Positions 38,576 through 47,762 of a stretch of DNA of 64,000 nucleotides are shown piece after piece. Position numbers and translations under genes: made by a program. The stretch is from Marinobacter sediminum (GTDB lineage Bacteria; Pseudomonadota; Gammaproteobacteria; Pseudomonadales; Oleiphilaceae): positions 3,596,001 to 3,660,000 of the forward strand of contig NZ_JAGTWY010000001.1 in assembly GCF_023657445.1 (NCBI RefSeq), given 5' to 3'. The notes below the pieces were generated by a model, which searched no databases, was not told the origin of the DNA, and saw nothing but the letters and a program-made list of their open reading frames with translations. Each line of letters opens with the position of its first letter. The first letter of the stretch is position 1.

Positions 38576-39016
38576 TCAAACCACGAGGACCGGGCATTTT
38601 GCGTTCGACGCTACCCGGTGTGAAACACTGCCCAGGAACATACCATCCTTGCCGCTGTGCGTGCCCTGCGTGCCAATCACAATCAGATCTACGCCTTTGT
38701 CCTCGGCAAAATCAACGATGACTTTTGAGGGTTTGCCCGCTTTCACGAAACCCCGGACGTTTTTGCCCCCACGTTCTGCAGCCAGCGCTTTCGCATGCTC
38801 TACGATGTCCTTGGCATATTCCGACAGCACCTTGTCCGGAATGTCCATTCCTTCAGGGCGACCGATCGACAGGGACGCCTCAAACAGGCTGTGATGTTTG
38901 TAAACACAGAGCAGATAGATCTCGGCGTCCATGAGCTTTTGCAGTCCAATGGCCTTGTCCATGGCTTCGAAGGAAGACTCGGAGCCGTCAACGGCCACCA
39001 GTATTTTTGTGAACAT
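38576..39016 (-). CDS. teaD: Universal stress protein, TeaD-like
   Basis: This 146-residue UspA-family protein starts with KILVAVDGSESSFEAM and ends with the ATP-binding pattern GTQGTHSGKDGMFLGSVSHRV. It lies 32 bases after the TRAP permease, as teaD does in Halomonas elongata, where the protein binds ATP and damps ectoine uptake. The same role is likely here by context. Confidence 0.85.
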   Translation of the reverse strand: MFTKILVAVDGSESSFEAMDKAIGLQKLMDAEIYLLCVYKHHSLFEASLSIGRPEGMDIPDKVLSEYAKDIVEHAKALAAERGGKNVRGFVKAGKPSKVIVDFAEDKGVDLIVIGTQGTHSGKDGMFLGSVSHRVASNAKCPVLVV

Positions 39017-39048
39017 ATTCTTCTCCCTGAAATTGGTCTCTACAGCCT

Positions 39049-40332
39049 TCAGCGGAACGCCACGTCACGCAGGAACAGTGCAATCTGCGGGAAGGCGATG
39101 ATTAGGCCTGCGGCAGCAACCAGCATAAAAACAAACGGTGGCGTACCGCGGATAACTTCCCAGTACGGCCGCTTGAATATGGCTATGGCGGTGAATATGT
39201 CGCAACCAAACGGTGGCGTAGCCGAGCCTATCGCAACCTGCAGTGTAATCAGAACCCCGACAAGTACCGGGTCCAGACCGGTAGCCTCAATCGCCGGTGC
39301 AAAGATCGGTGTCAGTACAAGGATTACCACTATCGGATCAACAAACATACAGGCGACAAAGAAGGCGATACAGATCGCCACCAGCACGCCGACCGGGCCA
39401 GCTTCATTAACACCGACAGACTCCAGTATGGCTTGCGGAATCTGGGCGAAGGAGATAATCCACGAAAAGCCGTTTCCGACTGCTACCAGTATGAAAACCA
39501 CTGCAGTAATCAGGCCGGTGGACTTGGCAATCCGATAGATGTCCGGCAACTTCAGTGAGCGGAAGACCGCGAATTCGAGCGTGAACGCGTACAGCACGCA
39601 GACTGCCGCAGCCTCCGTGGGACTGAAAATACCGCCATAGATACCGCCCACAATGATAACCGGGAAGAACAGTGGCCATAGAGCTTCGCGGACTGCGACC
39701 CCCCGTGCTCTCCAGCCGGCCCTTTCCTCGGTAGGAACCTTGTTTACGTAAGCATAGATCAGGCAATAGATTGAAAACATAGCCAGAATCATGATGCCCG
39801 GCCCTATGCCGGCAATGAATAGTTCGGCAATGGATGTCCCGGATATAACCCCATAAATAATGAAGCCGATACTGGGGGGGATCAGAAACGCAATATCACT
39901 GGAGTTGATAATCAGAGCCAGTGAAAAGGAGTCGGAATAGCCTGCTTTCAGCAGCTTTGGCCGCAGGGGAGAGCCAACCGCTACGACAGTCGCCTGGGTG
40001 GAACCGGAAACCGCACCAAACAGCGTGCAGGAGGCCGCAGTACTGATGGCAAGGCCGCCCTTCACATGCCCGATAAATGCCATAACCATATTGATCAGGC
40101 GGTCTGCGGACTGTCCACGGGTCATGATATCAGCGGCAAGAATAAACATGGGCACAGCAATGAGAGAAGCGGGGCGGATACCTCCCATCATTTGCTGGAT
40201 AAAAGTACCCATTTGGCCAAAGCCATCAAACATCATTACAAAACCGACCACCGCACCCGTGATCAGCGGAACCATCATCGGGAAGCCTAGCAGCAGCAGC
40301 CCGATCATGATCACCATCATTATAGTTGCCAT
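39049..40332 (-). CDS. teaC: TRAP transporter large permease, TeaC-like (DctM family)
   Basis: This 427-residue membrane protein has about twelve hydrophobic segments. ADIMTRGQSADRLINM, FGAVSGSTQATVVAVG and SDIAFLIPPSIGFIIYG are DctM hallmarks. It is the sodium-coupled transport subunit. Upstream is the small permease (34-base gap), downstream the universal stress protein. The link to ectoine rests on the binding protein of the same operon. Confidence 0.9.
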   Translation of the reverse strand: MATIMMVIMIGLLLLGFPMMVPLITGAVVGFVMMFDGFGQMGTFIQQMMGGIRPASLIAVPMFILAADIMTRGQSADRLINMVMAFIGHVKGGLAISTAASCTLFGAVSGSTQATVVAVGSPLRPKLLKAGYSDSFSLALIINSSDIAFLIPPSIGFIIYGVISGTSIAELFIAGIGPGIMILAMFSIYCLIYAYVNKVPTEERAGWRARGVAVREALWPLFFPVIIVGGIYGGIFSPTEAAAVCVLYAFTLEFAVFRSLKLPDIYRIAKSTGLITAVVFILVAVGNGFSWIISFAQIPQAILESVGVNEAGPVGVLVAICIAFFVACMFVDPIVVILVLTPIFAPAIEATGLDPVLVGVLITLQVAIGSATPPFGCDIFTAIAIFKRPYWEVIRGTPPFVFMLVAAAGLIIAFPQIALFLRDVAFR

Positions 40333-40366
40333 GATTTTCTATCCTTTGTTAAAGCAGCTGCAGGGT

Positions 40367-40960
40367 TCAGACTTCCGATTCACTATCCGCGTAGCCGTCA
40401 ATCACACCTGTGGAGAGGTAAACATCCTTGCTGGTGAGATTTTTGATGGCCGTGAGGAAATACTGAATACCGGTGATTGCAAAGCCCACCGGGGCCCAGA
40501 CGTAAATCCACCAGATTTCAAAACCCAGCGCAGGGAGAATTCGTCCACGGCTGTAAAGGGTTTCGACGTACCCGTAGGAGTGGTAACAGAGGAAGAACAT
40601 CACCACTGATGTAAACAGGGCAATGAAAACCATCAGTACTTTGCGCCCCTTCGGTGGGACCGCATCGTAGACTGCAGACATACGGATATGGCGACCATGG
40701 CGGGCCGCGTAGCCAATGCCTGCAAAGGTAATCAGGATAATGAGAATCCGGTTAATCTCACCGGAGAAAAACAGGCCTTCACCGAAGACAAAGCGCGCAA
40801 TAACGTTGATGCATGTATTGACAGCCATGAGGATGACGCCAACCGCCAGCATGACGGCCTCTGTCTTGGCAATGATTTCATCAATGGTCCCCAGAAAACC
40901 GGGCAGGCCGGACTCGTAGGTGCCGGTATCGTCTTCAAGATCCGGGGAATTCTCGGACAT
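40367..40960 (-). CDS. teaB: TRAP transporter small permease, TeaB-like (DctQ family)
   Basis: This 197-residue protein has four hydrophobic segments, with NVIARFVFGEGLFFSGEINR and GYAARHGRHIRMSAVYD, the DctQ signature. The N-terminal 25 residues are acidic and cytoplasmic. GGAG lies 8 bases before ATG 40960. It is separated from the binding-protein gene by 108 bases that contain a stable hairpin, which could lower its expression relative to the binding protein. Confidence 0.88.
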   Translation of the reverse strand: MSENSPDLEDDTGTYESGLPGFLGTIDEIIAKTEAVMLAVGVILMAVNTCINVIARFVFGEGLFFSGEINRILIILITFAGIGYAARHGRHIRMSAVYDAVPPKGRKVLMVFIALFTSVVMFFLCYHSYGYVETLYSRGRILPALGFEIWWIYVWAPVGFAITGIQYFLTAIKNLTSKDVYLSTGVIDGYADSESEV

Positions 40961-41027
40961 GAGGTCTGCTCCAGAGCATGTCGCTCCCGGCCGGTAGGAA
41001 TCCCCGGCGGGGCGGGGTTAGCAAAGC

Positions 41028-41054
41028 TTCCCGCCGGCATGCCGCCGGCGGGAA
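41028..41054 (-). promoter_or_regulatory. Intercistronic hairpin between teaA and teaB
   Basis: A perfect 11-bp GC-rich stem (TTCCCGCCGGC / GCCGGCGGGAA) with a 5-base loop lies 14 bases after the teaA stop. No T-run follows, so it is more likely an mRNA 3'-stabiliser or weak attenuator than a full terminator. Confidence 0.65.
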
Positions 41055-41068
41055 TGGTTCCTTCAGGT

Positions 41069-42097
41069 TCAGTTGCTCTGAACTTCTTCCAGATCTTTCT
41101 TGAACTGGTTCAGCAGGTCTTTGCCGCGCTCGCCAGTCATTTCGATGAACTTCTCTTCCACCTGAGGCGCACGTGCCTTAAAGGCATCGATCTGTTCATC
41201 GTTCAAGCGGGTAACGGTCACTTCGTCACTGGCTTTCTGGATCTTGGCCAGAGCTTCGTCGGCGAGGCCGTCGATGTGATCGATGATTTCTTCAAAGGCG
41301 AAATCCGATGCGTCCTGAACCAGCTTTTTGTCTGCATCAGACAGGTCGCTGTAGAAATCCTGGTTGGCCATCATGGCAGTGGTGAACCAGCCGTGGCTGG
41401 TGAAAACCAGGTTCGGGGACACTTCATAAAGACCGCCAGACTCGATCCAGAAGATCGGGTTTTCCTGGCCCTGGATCATGTTGGTCTGCAGCGCGCCATA
41501 GACTTCACCCCATGGCAGCGGGGTCGGAGTCGCGCCAAAGGCAGAATAGGTCTCTGACAGAAGCGGGTTGGTCATAACCCGGATTTTCTTGTTGTTGAAG
41601 TCTTCAGGCTTGGTGACCGGCTCGTCTACCGTCACAACCATTTCGCCTTCCGGGTACATCTGCAGAAGCTCCAGGCCTTTTTCGGCATAGAGTTCGGGGA
41701 AGTCTTTATTGATCGCTTCACTTTCCCGGAAAAACTTGATGACCGTTTCCATGTCGGTCGGCATCAGATAGGGAATGAAGAAGATCTGTGCTTCTGGAAT
41801 CAGGGCGCCTGTGAAACCGGGGGACTGGTTTACAAAGTTCAGGATGCCCGCCTGGGTCTGCTCCATGATGTCGTCAGACTCACCCAGCTCGCCGAAGCGG
41901 TAGATCTGCAGGGTGTGATCGGAGTTTTCCTCGATGTATTCCTTGAACTTATAGGCGAATACGTCCTGTACGTCGCCTTCATACTCCTCGTGTGCATAGC
42001 GCCAGTTGGCGGCATTCACAGAGTTTGCGGCTGTCATGGCCGCAAATGCCAACGCTGAAATTCCGGCCAATTTCTTGAATTTACTCATGCTACTCAT
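41069..42097 (-). CDS. teaA: Ectoine/hydroxyectoine TRAP binding protein, TeaA-like
   Basis: This 342-residue periplasmic protein closely resembles TeaA of Halomonas elongata as I recall it: the mature start NWRYAHEEYEGDVQDVFA, then FVNQSPGFTGALIPEAQIFF, ATPTPLPWGEVYGALQT and GQENPIFWIESGGLYEV. The signal peptide probably ends at Ala29; Glu38 then becomes mature residue 9, matching the ectoine-contacting Glu9 of TeaA. It imports ectoines for osmoprotection or food. It is first in a teaABCD-like operon. The upstream 140 bases are AT-rich and likely hold the promoter. Confidence 0.88.
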   Translation of the reverse strand: MSSMSKFKKLAGISALAFAAMTAANSVNAANWRYAHEEYEGDVQDVFAYKFKEYIEENSDHTLQIYRFGELGESDDIMEQTQAGILNFVNQSPGFTGALIPEAQIFFIPYLMPTDMETVIKFFRESEAINKDFPELYAEKGLELLQMYPEGEMVVTVDEPVTKPEDFNNKKIRVMTNPLLSETYSAFGATPTPLPWGEVYGALQTNMIQGQENPIFWIESGGLYEVSPNLVFTSHGWFTTAMMANQDFYSDLSDADKKLVQDASDFAFEEIIDHIDGLADEALAKIQKASDEVTVTRLNDEQIDAFKARAPQVEEKFIEMTGERGKDLLNQFKKDLEEVQSN

Positions 42098-42238
42098 CGG
42101 GTTTCTCCGTGCGTGTATTGACTGAAATTAATTGTTACATTTCTTAAGACTGGCAAAACAAAGTGGTTTTCGCAAGAAATTGAGTAAATTCCTGGGTTTT
42201 AGCTGGCGGAGTCCCGCTGGTACCGCAAGTTTTTGAAA

Positions 42239-42778
42239 TTATGGTCCATTCAGGTGCGAGAGGCACATTTCCAGAAATAGGTGGAACTCGCCGACAACCC
42301 GGCCAAGGCTGTTTTCCAGACGATGTCCGTCGGGCAACACCAGGGTGGGCAGGTCTTGCTCCCTGGCCAGTTCAAGCACTGGCATGACTGGTACAACATC
42401 ATCATCCCAACCGTGAATGATCTGGGTGTGCCGTGCCTGAATGCAGGGGCTGGAATGGGGATATCTGGCCATAGCCAGGGCTGGTGCCAACAGAAAGCAC
42501 CCCAGTACCGGTTGCGTTGCACTGGTTTGGGCACACACCCAGCCGCCCATGCTGGATCCGGCCAGTATCGTTCGTGCCGGATCGGCGTTCGATTCTTTCA
42601 TTGCTGATTTCATCTGCTCAAGGCGAGTGGCTGGTTCTTTGCTGCTCCGGTGATCAATGGCAGTGGCGATGACTCCGGGAAAGGTCTCTGCGGCCTGCTT
42701 CATCGCCTGAACTTTGGTGCTTCCGGGGCCACTTTCGAGCCCGTGGGAGAGGAATACGTGAATGGTGGGGGTGGTCAT
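42239..42778 (-). CDS. Alpha/beta hydrolase, YqiA/YcfP-like
   Basis: This 179-residue protein starts FLSHGLESGPGSTK, has the nucleophile elbow AGSSMGGWV (Ser about 75), an acid in HGWDDDVVP and a late histidine in PDGHRLEN. The pattern is that of small YqiA/YcfP-type esterases of unknown natural substrate. It is a single gene; its start lies in the region upstream of the divergent glutathione peroxidase. Confidence 0.8.
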   Translation of the reverse strand: MTTPTIHVFLSHGLESGPGSTKVQAMKQAAETFPGVIATAIDHRSSKEPATRLEQMKSAMKESNADPARTILAGSSMGGWVCAQTSATQPVLGCFLLAPALAMARYPHSSPCIQARHTQIIHGWDDDVVPVMPVLELAREQDLPTLVLPDGHRLENSLGRVVGEFHLFLEMCLSHLNGP

Positions 42779-42919
42779 AATCGGAGCCCTGCTTCGGATG
42801 TCTGTTATTACGGAATCATGGTGTCCCTGGTGTGGCTCTGTCTAGCTTGCGTCGGTCCTGAATTTAAACCGATAGCCGGAGCCGAGCGTAAATGGATGAA
42901 ACGGGACAGGAGATGGATC

Positions 42920-43459
42920 ATGCTCAGAACGCTTCTCGGGGCTCTGGTTGCTCTGGCAGTGTGGCCAGTCTATGCGGGCGGGACGGCCTGTCCTGCATTT
43001 CTGGATCATGAATTACGAAAGCTGCACTCCAGCCAGAGCGTTAACCTGTGTGACGTTTCCGCAGGCAAGCCCATGCTGGTAGTGAATACTGCGAGTCATT
43101 GTGGTTATACAGGCCAGTTTGAAGGCCTCCAGGCACTGCATGAGAAATACCGGGACAGCGGCCTGGTGGTTGTGGGTTTTGCCAGTGACGATTTCCGGCA
43201 GGAGGCTGCGACCGAAGAGGAAGCTGCCACCGTCTGCTACAAGAATTTCGGGGTCACCTTTACCATGATCGCGCCCGGACCAGTGACGGGCGATCAGGCT
43301 AACCCGGTTTTTCAGCACATCAGTCAGCAGAGCCAGTCACCGCGATGGAATTTCTCCAAATACGTGCTGGATAGCAACGGCCAGGTGGTGCAGGCATTTC
43401 CCAGTCAGGTGAAACCAAGCGATCCTGAGCTGATCCGAGCCGTTGAGTCCGTGCTTTAG
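42920..43459 (+). CDS. Periplasmic glutathione peroxidase (cysteine type)
   Basis: This 179-residue protein has a signal peptide ([20 protein letters not shown]) and the glutathione peroxidase block [18 protein letters not shown] with a peroxidatic Cys, not selenocysteine. [16 protein letters not shown] is the second signature. Export suggests protection of the periplasm from peroxides, with thioredoxin-like rather than glutathione reduction. AGGAG lies 7 bases before ATG 42920. Its stop overlaps the convergent monooxygenase gene by 4 bases. Confidence 0.87.
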   Translation: MLRTLLGALVALAVWPVYAGGTACPAFLDHELRKLHSSQSVNLCDVSAGKPMLVVNTASHCGYTGQFEGLQALHEKYRDSGLVVVGFASDDFRQEAATEEEAATVCYKNFGVTFTMIAPGPVTGDQANPVFQHISQQSQSPRWNFSKYVLDSNGQVVQAFPSQVKPSDPELIRAVESVL

Positions 43460-44448
43460 TCGCTGCGGGTTGCTGCCAGAATATCCAGTGCGTGTCGGCG
43501 TTTTACGGGGTCATAGATGTCGACAGTGAACATCAGCTCGTCCACCTCCACGCTGGCAAGCAATGTGTCCAGCTGTCGGTTCAGGGCATCAGCGTCGCCC
43601 AGTAACTGAAGTGCCAGGAAGTCCTGTACGCTGGCCTTTTCGCCCGCATTCCAAAGCCCGTTCATGGATTCGACCGGCGGCCGCATCCACAGGGGCTGGC
43701 CCCGGAACAGCGCAAGAATGCGCTGGTAGCTCGTTGTGGCCAGAAACCTGGCCTCGTCCATGGAATCGGCAGGAACGGCTGGTACCGCAAGCATGGCGTA
43801 CGGGGCTGCCAGCTGGTCTGAGGGCTGGAAGTTGTCCCGGTAGACACGAAGTGCTTCCCGGTAAAGCCTGGGGGCAAAGTGGCCGGCGAACGCATAGGGC
43901 AGACCACGCATGGCAGCCAGCTGGGCGCTGTAAAGGCTGGACCCCAGTAACCAGATTGGAACGTTGGTGCCGGCGCCGGGGATGGCCTTCACAGACTGCC
44001 CGGGCTGCAGCGGGCCCAGCAGGGATTGCAGTCTGGCTACATCTTCCGGGAACTGCTCAGCACCAAGGCCCTCCCTCCGCAGTGCCCTGGCGGTTACCGG
44101 GTCGGTTCCAGGCGCCCTGCCGAGGCCCAGGTCAATTCGGCCGGGATACAGGCTTTCCAGGGTGCCGAACTGTTCGGCAATGACCAACGGGGGATGATTT
44201 GGAAGCATAACGCCCCCGGAACCGACCCGAATGGTCTCTGTCTGCCCGGCGATGTGTCCTATCAGCACAGAGGTGGCAGAGCTGCTGATGCCCTCCATGT
44301 TGTGATGCTCGGCCAGCCAGAAGCGTTTGAATCCCAGTTCCTCCGCATGTCGGGCATAAGCCGCACTGTTGGACAACGTTGTGCCAACGGAGTCCCCCTC
44401 ACGTACGGAGGCAAGTTCAAGCAGGGAATAATCGGGTCGTGTGGGCAT
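43456..44448 (-). CDS. LLM class flavin-dependent oxidoreductase (luciferase-like monooxygenase)
   Basis: This 330-residue protein resembles the MsnO8/YhbW group: [53 protein letters not shown] and GRAPGTDP. Such proteins bind reduced flavin and oxygen; most have no known substrate and many bind flavin only as a partner. No lux or flavin reductase genes are nearby. Confidence 0.88.
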   Translation of the reverse strand: MPTRPDYSLLELASVREGDSVGTTLSNSAAYARHAEELGFKRFWLAEHHNMEGISSSATSVLIGHIAGQTETIRVGSGGVMLPNHPPLVIAEQFGTLESLYPGRIDLGLGRAPGTDPVTARALRREGLGAEQFPEDVARLQSLLGPLQPGQSVKAIPGAGTNVPIWLLGSSLYSAQLAAMRGLPYAFAGHFAPRLYREALRVYRDNFQPSDQLAAPYAMLAVPAVPADSMDEARFLATTSYQRILALFRGQPLWMRPPVESMNGLWNAGEKASVQDFLALQLLGDADALNRQLDTLLASVEVDELMFTVDIYDPVKRRHALDILAATRSD

Positions 44449-44480
44449 GGGGCTCCGGGACTGGTTTGTTGGGTTTGGAA

Positions 44481-45110
44481 TCAGAGATCGACAATGATGG
44501 GCAGATTCAGCGGTTTATAGCTGCCGGTGCAGGTGCTGGCATTAACGTGCAGGCAGTCACCGATCTGCTCCTGACCATGGTCTTCGTGTATGTGACCGAA
44601 AACATGGAGCCTGAGGGACAGGGTTTCAAGTTTTCGCGCCAGATCCTCGCAGCCGGGGCGAACAATACCGGTGGGTGAGATAATCTTGTCCAGAATGCCC
44701 GCGGCTGGACCATGGGTAATCAGCACATCGGTGTCGTCGGGGATACGGGCCCAGCGCTCTGCAATGGCCTGTCCCCGCTCACGGTTGAAGGCCCAGTTGA
44801 AGAAGACCGGTGTCCAGGGGCTGCCCCAGAATTTCAGACCTTCCAGTTCCAGCGGGCTGTCCTGAAGGTAATGGGCGTGCCGGACCAGTTCTCTGGCCTC
44901 GGCGGGCTCATCCTGGAAGCACCAGTCGTGATTGCCGGCAATCAGGATTTTGTGTCGGTGTGGCTGTTCCGAAAACCAGTCGTCCAGGTCTTCCAGTTCA
45001 TCCAGTGTGCCCACGCCCAGGCAGTCGCCGGCGTGGATCAGCAGATCCCCCTCAGGCACCTCGATCTGGCGGTGCATGCTGTGGGTATCGGAGATGCAGA
45101 CAATTCTCAT
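44481..45110 (-). CDS. Metallophosphoesterase (MPPED-like)
   Basis: This 209-residue protein has the calcineurin-like metal motifs [37 protein letters not shown] and FGHIHEDHG. It fits bacterial relatives of MPPED1/2, which hydrolyse 2',3'-cyclic nucleotides or other phosphodiesters. ATG 45110 begins [10 protein letters not shown] as the family does; 14 further in-frame codons upstream are unlikely. It is a single gene. Confidence 0.87.
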   Translation of the reverse strand: MRIVCISDTHSMHRQIEVPEGDLLIHAGDCLGVGTLDELEDLDDWFSEQPHRHKILIAGNHDWCFQDEPAEARELVRHAHYLQDSPLELEGLKFWGSPWTPVFFNWAFNRERGQAIAERWARIPDDTDVLITHGPAAGILDKIISPTGIVRPGCEDLARKLETLSLRLHVFGHIHEDHGQEQIGDCLHVNASTCTGSYKPLNLPIIVDL

Positions 45111-45313
45111 GGTTCTGTGTCCAGGCTGACGGATAATGATGCCGGCGAGCAAACCCTGTCATTCTACGATAGCATTTGCCGGCAGGGGGCAGGAATTTAT
45201 GCTTGATCTGGGGGCCAATTCGATGGTGACCTCATGGCACGGCACCTGGTCAGTCAGCGGTGGGTTTCCGTTGTATGATGAAGTGACGACACACGCCTTT
45301 GGAGACCGAGTAG

Positions 45314-46069
45314 ATGCAACCGAGTGGCTATTACGAAAACGATACAACCCTTGCCCAGTATTGCGAGTTCCATTTCGGAGAACAGTGGCATGGGGAGCCG
45401 AATTTTCCGAAGGAGCTGGCGCTGGCGTGTATTGATGCCATGAATGGTCGAACGATGGGGAGGGCGCTGGATATCGGCTGCGCCTGTGGCCGCTCCTCGT
45501 TCGAACTGGCGAGGTTTTTTGACCATGTGGATGGGGTCGACTTTTCTGCCAGTTTTATAAACAAATGTGTGGAAATGGCGGAGCAGAAACTTGTCCGTTA
45601 TGCGCGCCCCGAGGAAGGCGAGCTGGTGAGTTATCATGAGCGCACGCTGGCGGCTCTCGACCTTGGCGACACGGTGGGAAAAGTGGCTTTCCATCAGGGG
45701 GATGCCTGCGACCTGAAATCTCAGTTCAGCGGTTATGATCTGGTACTCGCGGCCAACCTGATTGACCGTCTTTACAAACCATCGACGTTCCTCACAACGA
45801 TACATGAGCGTATCAATGATGGCGGTTTGCTGGTTATTGCGTCGCCTTACACCTGGCTTGAGGAATACACGCCAAAAGAAGAATGGCTTGGCGGATTCAA
45901 GAAGGATGGTGAAGACTACACCACGCTGGATGGTCTGCGGGATATGCTCGGGCCACATTTCCGTATTCTGGGCGAGCCGCGCAGTCTGCCGTTCGTGATT
46001 CGCGAGACCCGAAACAAGTTCCAGCACAGCTTTTCGGAACTGACCGTGTGGCAGAAGGTCAGTACCTGA
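45314..46069 (+). CDS. Stand-alone ovothiol-type (4-mercaptohistidine N1) methyltransferase
   Basis: This 251-residue SAM-dependent enzyme matches, from memory, the C-terminal methyltransferase domain of OvoA: ALDIGCACGRSSFELARFF (SAM loop), VDGVDFSASFI, HQGDACDL, DLVLAANLIDRL and VIASPYTWLEEYTPKEEWLGG. In OvoA it methylates 5-thiohistidine on the imidazole. Here the sulfoxide synthase half is missing and is not in the window. GGAG lies 9 bases before ATG 45314. The true substrate is unproven. Confidence 0.82.
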   Translation: MQPSGYYENDTTLAQYCEFHFGEQWHGEPNFPKELALACIDAMNGRTMGRALDIGCACGRSSFELARFFDHVDGVDFSASFINKCVEMAEQKLVRYARPEEGELVSYHERTLAALDLGDTVGKVAFHQGDACDLKSQFSGYDLVLAANLIDRLYKPSTFLTTIHERINDGGLLVIASPYTWLEEYTPKEEWLGGFKKDGEDYTTLDGLRDMLGPHFRILGEPRSLPFVIRETRNKFQHSFSELTVWQKVST

Positions 46070-46185
46070 ACTGAAGGTCTGATGGCCGAATCTGGCGCTT
46101 GTCATTAAACTGTCACTGGTATCGGTCTAGGATGACCCCTCATCAGGACGGCGTGCATTGTGTTGGTGCATCGTGTGAATGCTTT

Positions 46186-46210
46186 AACCGGGGACATCCC
46201 CGGTTTTTTT
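46186..46210 (+). terminator. Rho-independent terminator upstream of the ParA-like gene
   Basis: A 9-bp stem (AACCGGGGA / TCCCCGGTT), 2-base loop, then five further T residues. It lies 117 bases after the methyltransferase stop and 26 bases before the ParA-like start, so it may end the methyltransferase transcript, a short independent RNA, or attenuate the next gene. Confidence 0.85.
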
Positions 46211-46235
46211 ATGCCTTCACGACAGGAGAGGAAAA

Positions 46236-46976
46236 GTGAGGACAATTGCGTTTTACAGTATGAAGGGAGGCGTGGGCAAAACCGCGGCTGCAGTCAATAT
46301 TGCGTACCTGGCCAGCCAGGCCGGATATTCCACACTGCTGTGGGACCTGGATCCGCAAGGAGCCTCAAGCTGGTACCTGGCGGGGGCCGACAGGATCAAG
46401 GGGCAGAAACTGTCTGCACTCTTGAAAGGGAAAACGCCGATTGCCGAATTTGTCCATGAGAGCGGTTACCCCAATCTGGATTTTATTCCTTCTCATACCA
46501 GCTTCCGCAATCTGGATGTAAAGCTTGATCAGGATGACAGCACTAACCTGATCAAACAGTGGCTGGCACCGCTCTCCGAAGAAACCAGTCTTGTCATACT
46601 AGATTGCCCACCCTCCTTGTCCCGTTTGTCCGAGCAGGTTCTGAAAGCGGCTGATGCCGTGTTTGTGCCGGTGATACCTACCTGGCTGTCACTCAATAGC
46701 TGGGAGCAATTGCAGGCTTTCGCCAGGGAGAAGAAACTGAAACCCTCACGCCTGCATCCCTTCTATTCCATGGCTGATCGCCGCAAGAGCCTTCATCGGA
46801 CCCTTATTGACGGCCAGGATGAACACTTACCGGGTGGGCTGAAAACCATCATTCCCAACGCCAGTGTGGTTGAGAAGATGGGTGAGGATGGCACGCCGGT
46901 AGAACTGATCGCTCCTTCCTCGGTGGCGGCAGATGCCTACCGGCGGTTATGGCGCGAAATTCAACGGCTACTCTGA
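46236..46976 (+). CDS. ParA/MinD family ATPase (orphan)
   Basis: This 246-residue ATPase has the deviant Walker A KGGVGKT at 10-16, with the signature Lys10, then LLWDLDPQGASSWYL and ILDCPPSLSRLSEQ. There is no ParB partner or partition site visible. Similar orphans position chemoreceptors, flagella or other cargo, or coordinate DNA segregation. It starts at GTG 46236 after GACAGGAGAGG. Confidence 0.88.
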   Translation: MRTIAFYSMKGGVGKTAAAVNIAYLASQAGYSTLLWDLDPQGASSWYLAGADRIKGQKLSALLKGKTPIAEFVHESGYPNLDFIPSHTSFRNLDVKLDQDDSTNLIKQWLAPLSEETSLVILDCPPSLSRLSEQVLKAADAVFVPVIPTWLSLNSWEQLQAFAREKKLKPSRLHPFYSMADRRKSLHRTLIDGQDEHLPGGLKTIIPNASVVEKMGEDGTPVELIAPSSVAADAYRRLWREIQRLL

Positions 46977-46981
46977 GCCGT

Positions 46982-47719
46982 TCACCGCATCTTGAAACCC
47001 TTGTCCAGCAGGAAGTCTTTCATGTGCGGGCGCAGTTTACTGGTGAACAGGGGCTTGAGTTGCTCTGACCAGTTTGTGTCCTTGTTGCCGCCGGTACGCT
47101 CAAGGTAGTAACTGTTCATGGTCTGGTCGAAGTCCGCTACCTGGGCTTGATCCTGTTCGTCCTGGTAATAGTCTTCCTTGAGAATAGTTTCTACCGGGAG
47201 GCGGGGTTTAACCTCCGGGTCCTGGTCAGGGTAACCCAGGCACATTCCAAACACCGGATACACGTGCTCTGGCAGGTGGAGTATCTCGCTGACTTCGCCC
47301 GGATCATTCCGGATGCCGCCGATGTAGCATAACCCCAGGCCTTCTGATTCAGCGGCAATGGCGACATTCTGAGCCATCAGCGCCGTATCGACACTGGCGA
47401 CGACCAGTTGCTCTGTCATGCCTCGAACTACCTCTGCACCAGCTCGTTCTGCTGCTTCCGTGGACCGTTTCATATCGGCACAGAACACCAGGAAATCCGA
47501 GCATTCGGCAACGTAGGTCTGCCCTCCGGCCAGCTCTGCAATTTTCTGTCTGTTTTCCGGCTTTACCACGTGAATCACGGAATAGGCCTGGACGTGGTTG
47601 GAGGTGGCCGCACTCTGGCCGGCCCGGATGAGTTCCCTGAACAACTCGCGGGGGATCTTCTGGTCTGTGAACTTCCGGATGGAGCGGTGGGAGTTCAGTA
47701 GTTCGATGGTCGGGTTCAT
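46982..47719 (-). CDS. nfsA: NADPH-dependent nitroreductase / flavin reductase, NfsA-like
   Basis: This 245-residue FMN protein begins NPTIELLNSHRSIRKFTDQ, the NfsA/FRP start, with AATSNHVQAYSVI and GLGLCYIGGIRNDP. It performs two-electron reduction of nitro compounds, quinones or flavin. I chose ATG 47719, preceded by GAGG; a TTG 4 codons earlier is less likely. The stop lies 5 bases from the convergent parA-like gene. Confidence 0.87.
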   Translation of the reverse strand: MNPTIELLNSHRSIRKFTDQKIPRELFRELIRAGQSAATSNHVQAYSVIHVVKPENRQKIAELAGGQTYVAECSDFLVFCADMKRSTEAAERAGAEVVRGMTEQLVVASVDTALMAQNVAIAAESEGLGLCYIGGIRNDPGEVSEILHLPEHVYPVFGMCLGYPDQDPEVKPRLPVETILKEDYYQDEQDQAQVADFDQTMNSYYLERTGGNKDTNWSEQLKPLFTSKLRPHMKDFLLDKGFKMR

Positions 47720-47762
47720 GATACCTCGCAATCGGTGAATTCCAGACAGCGTACAGCTCAGT

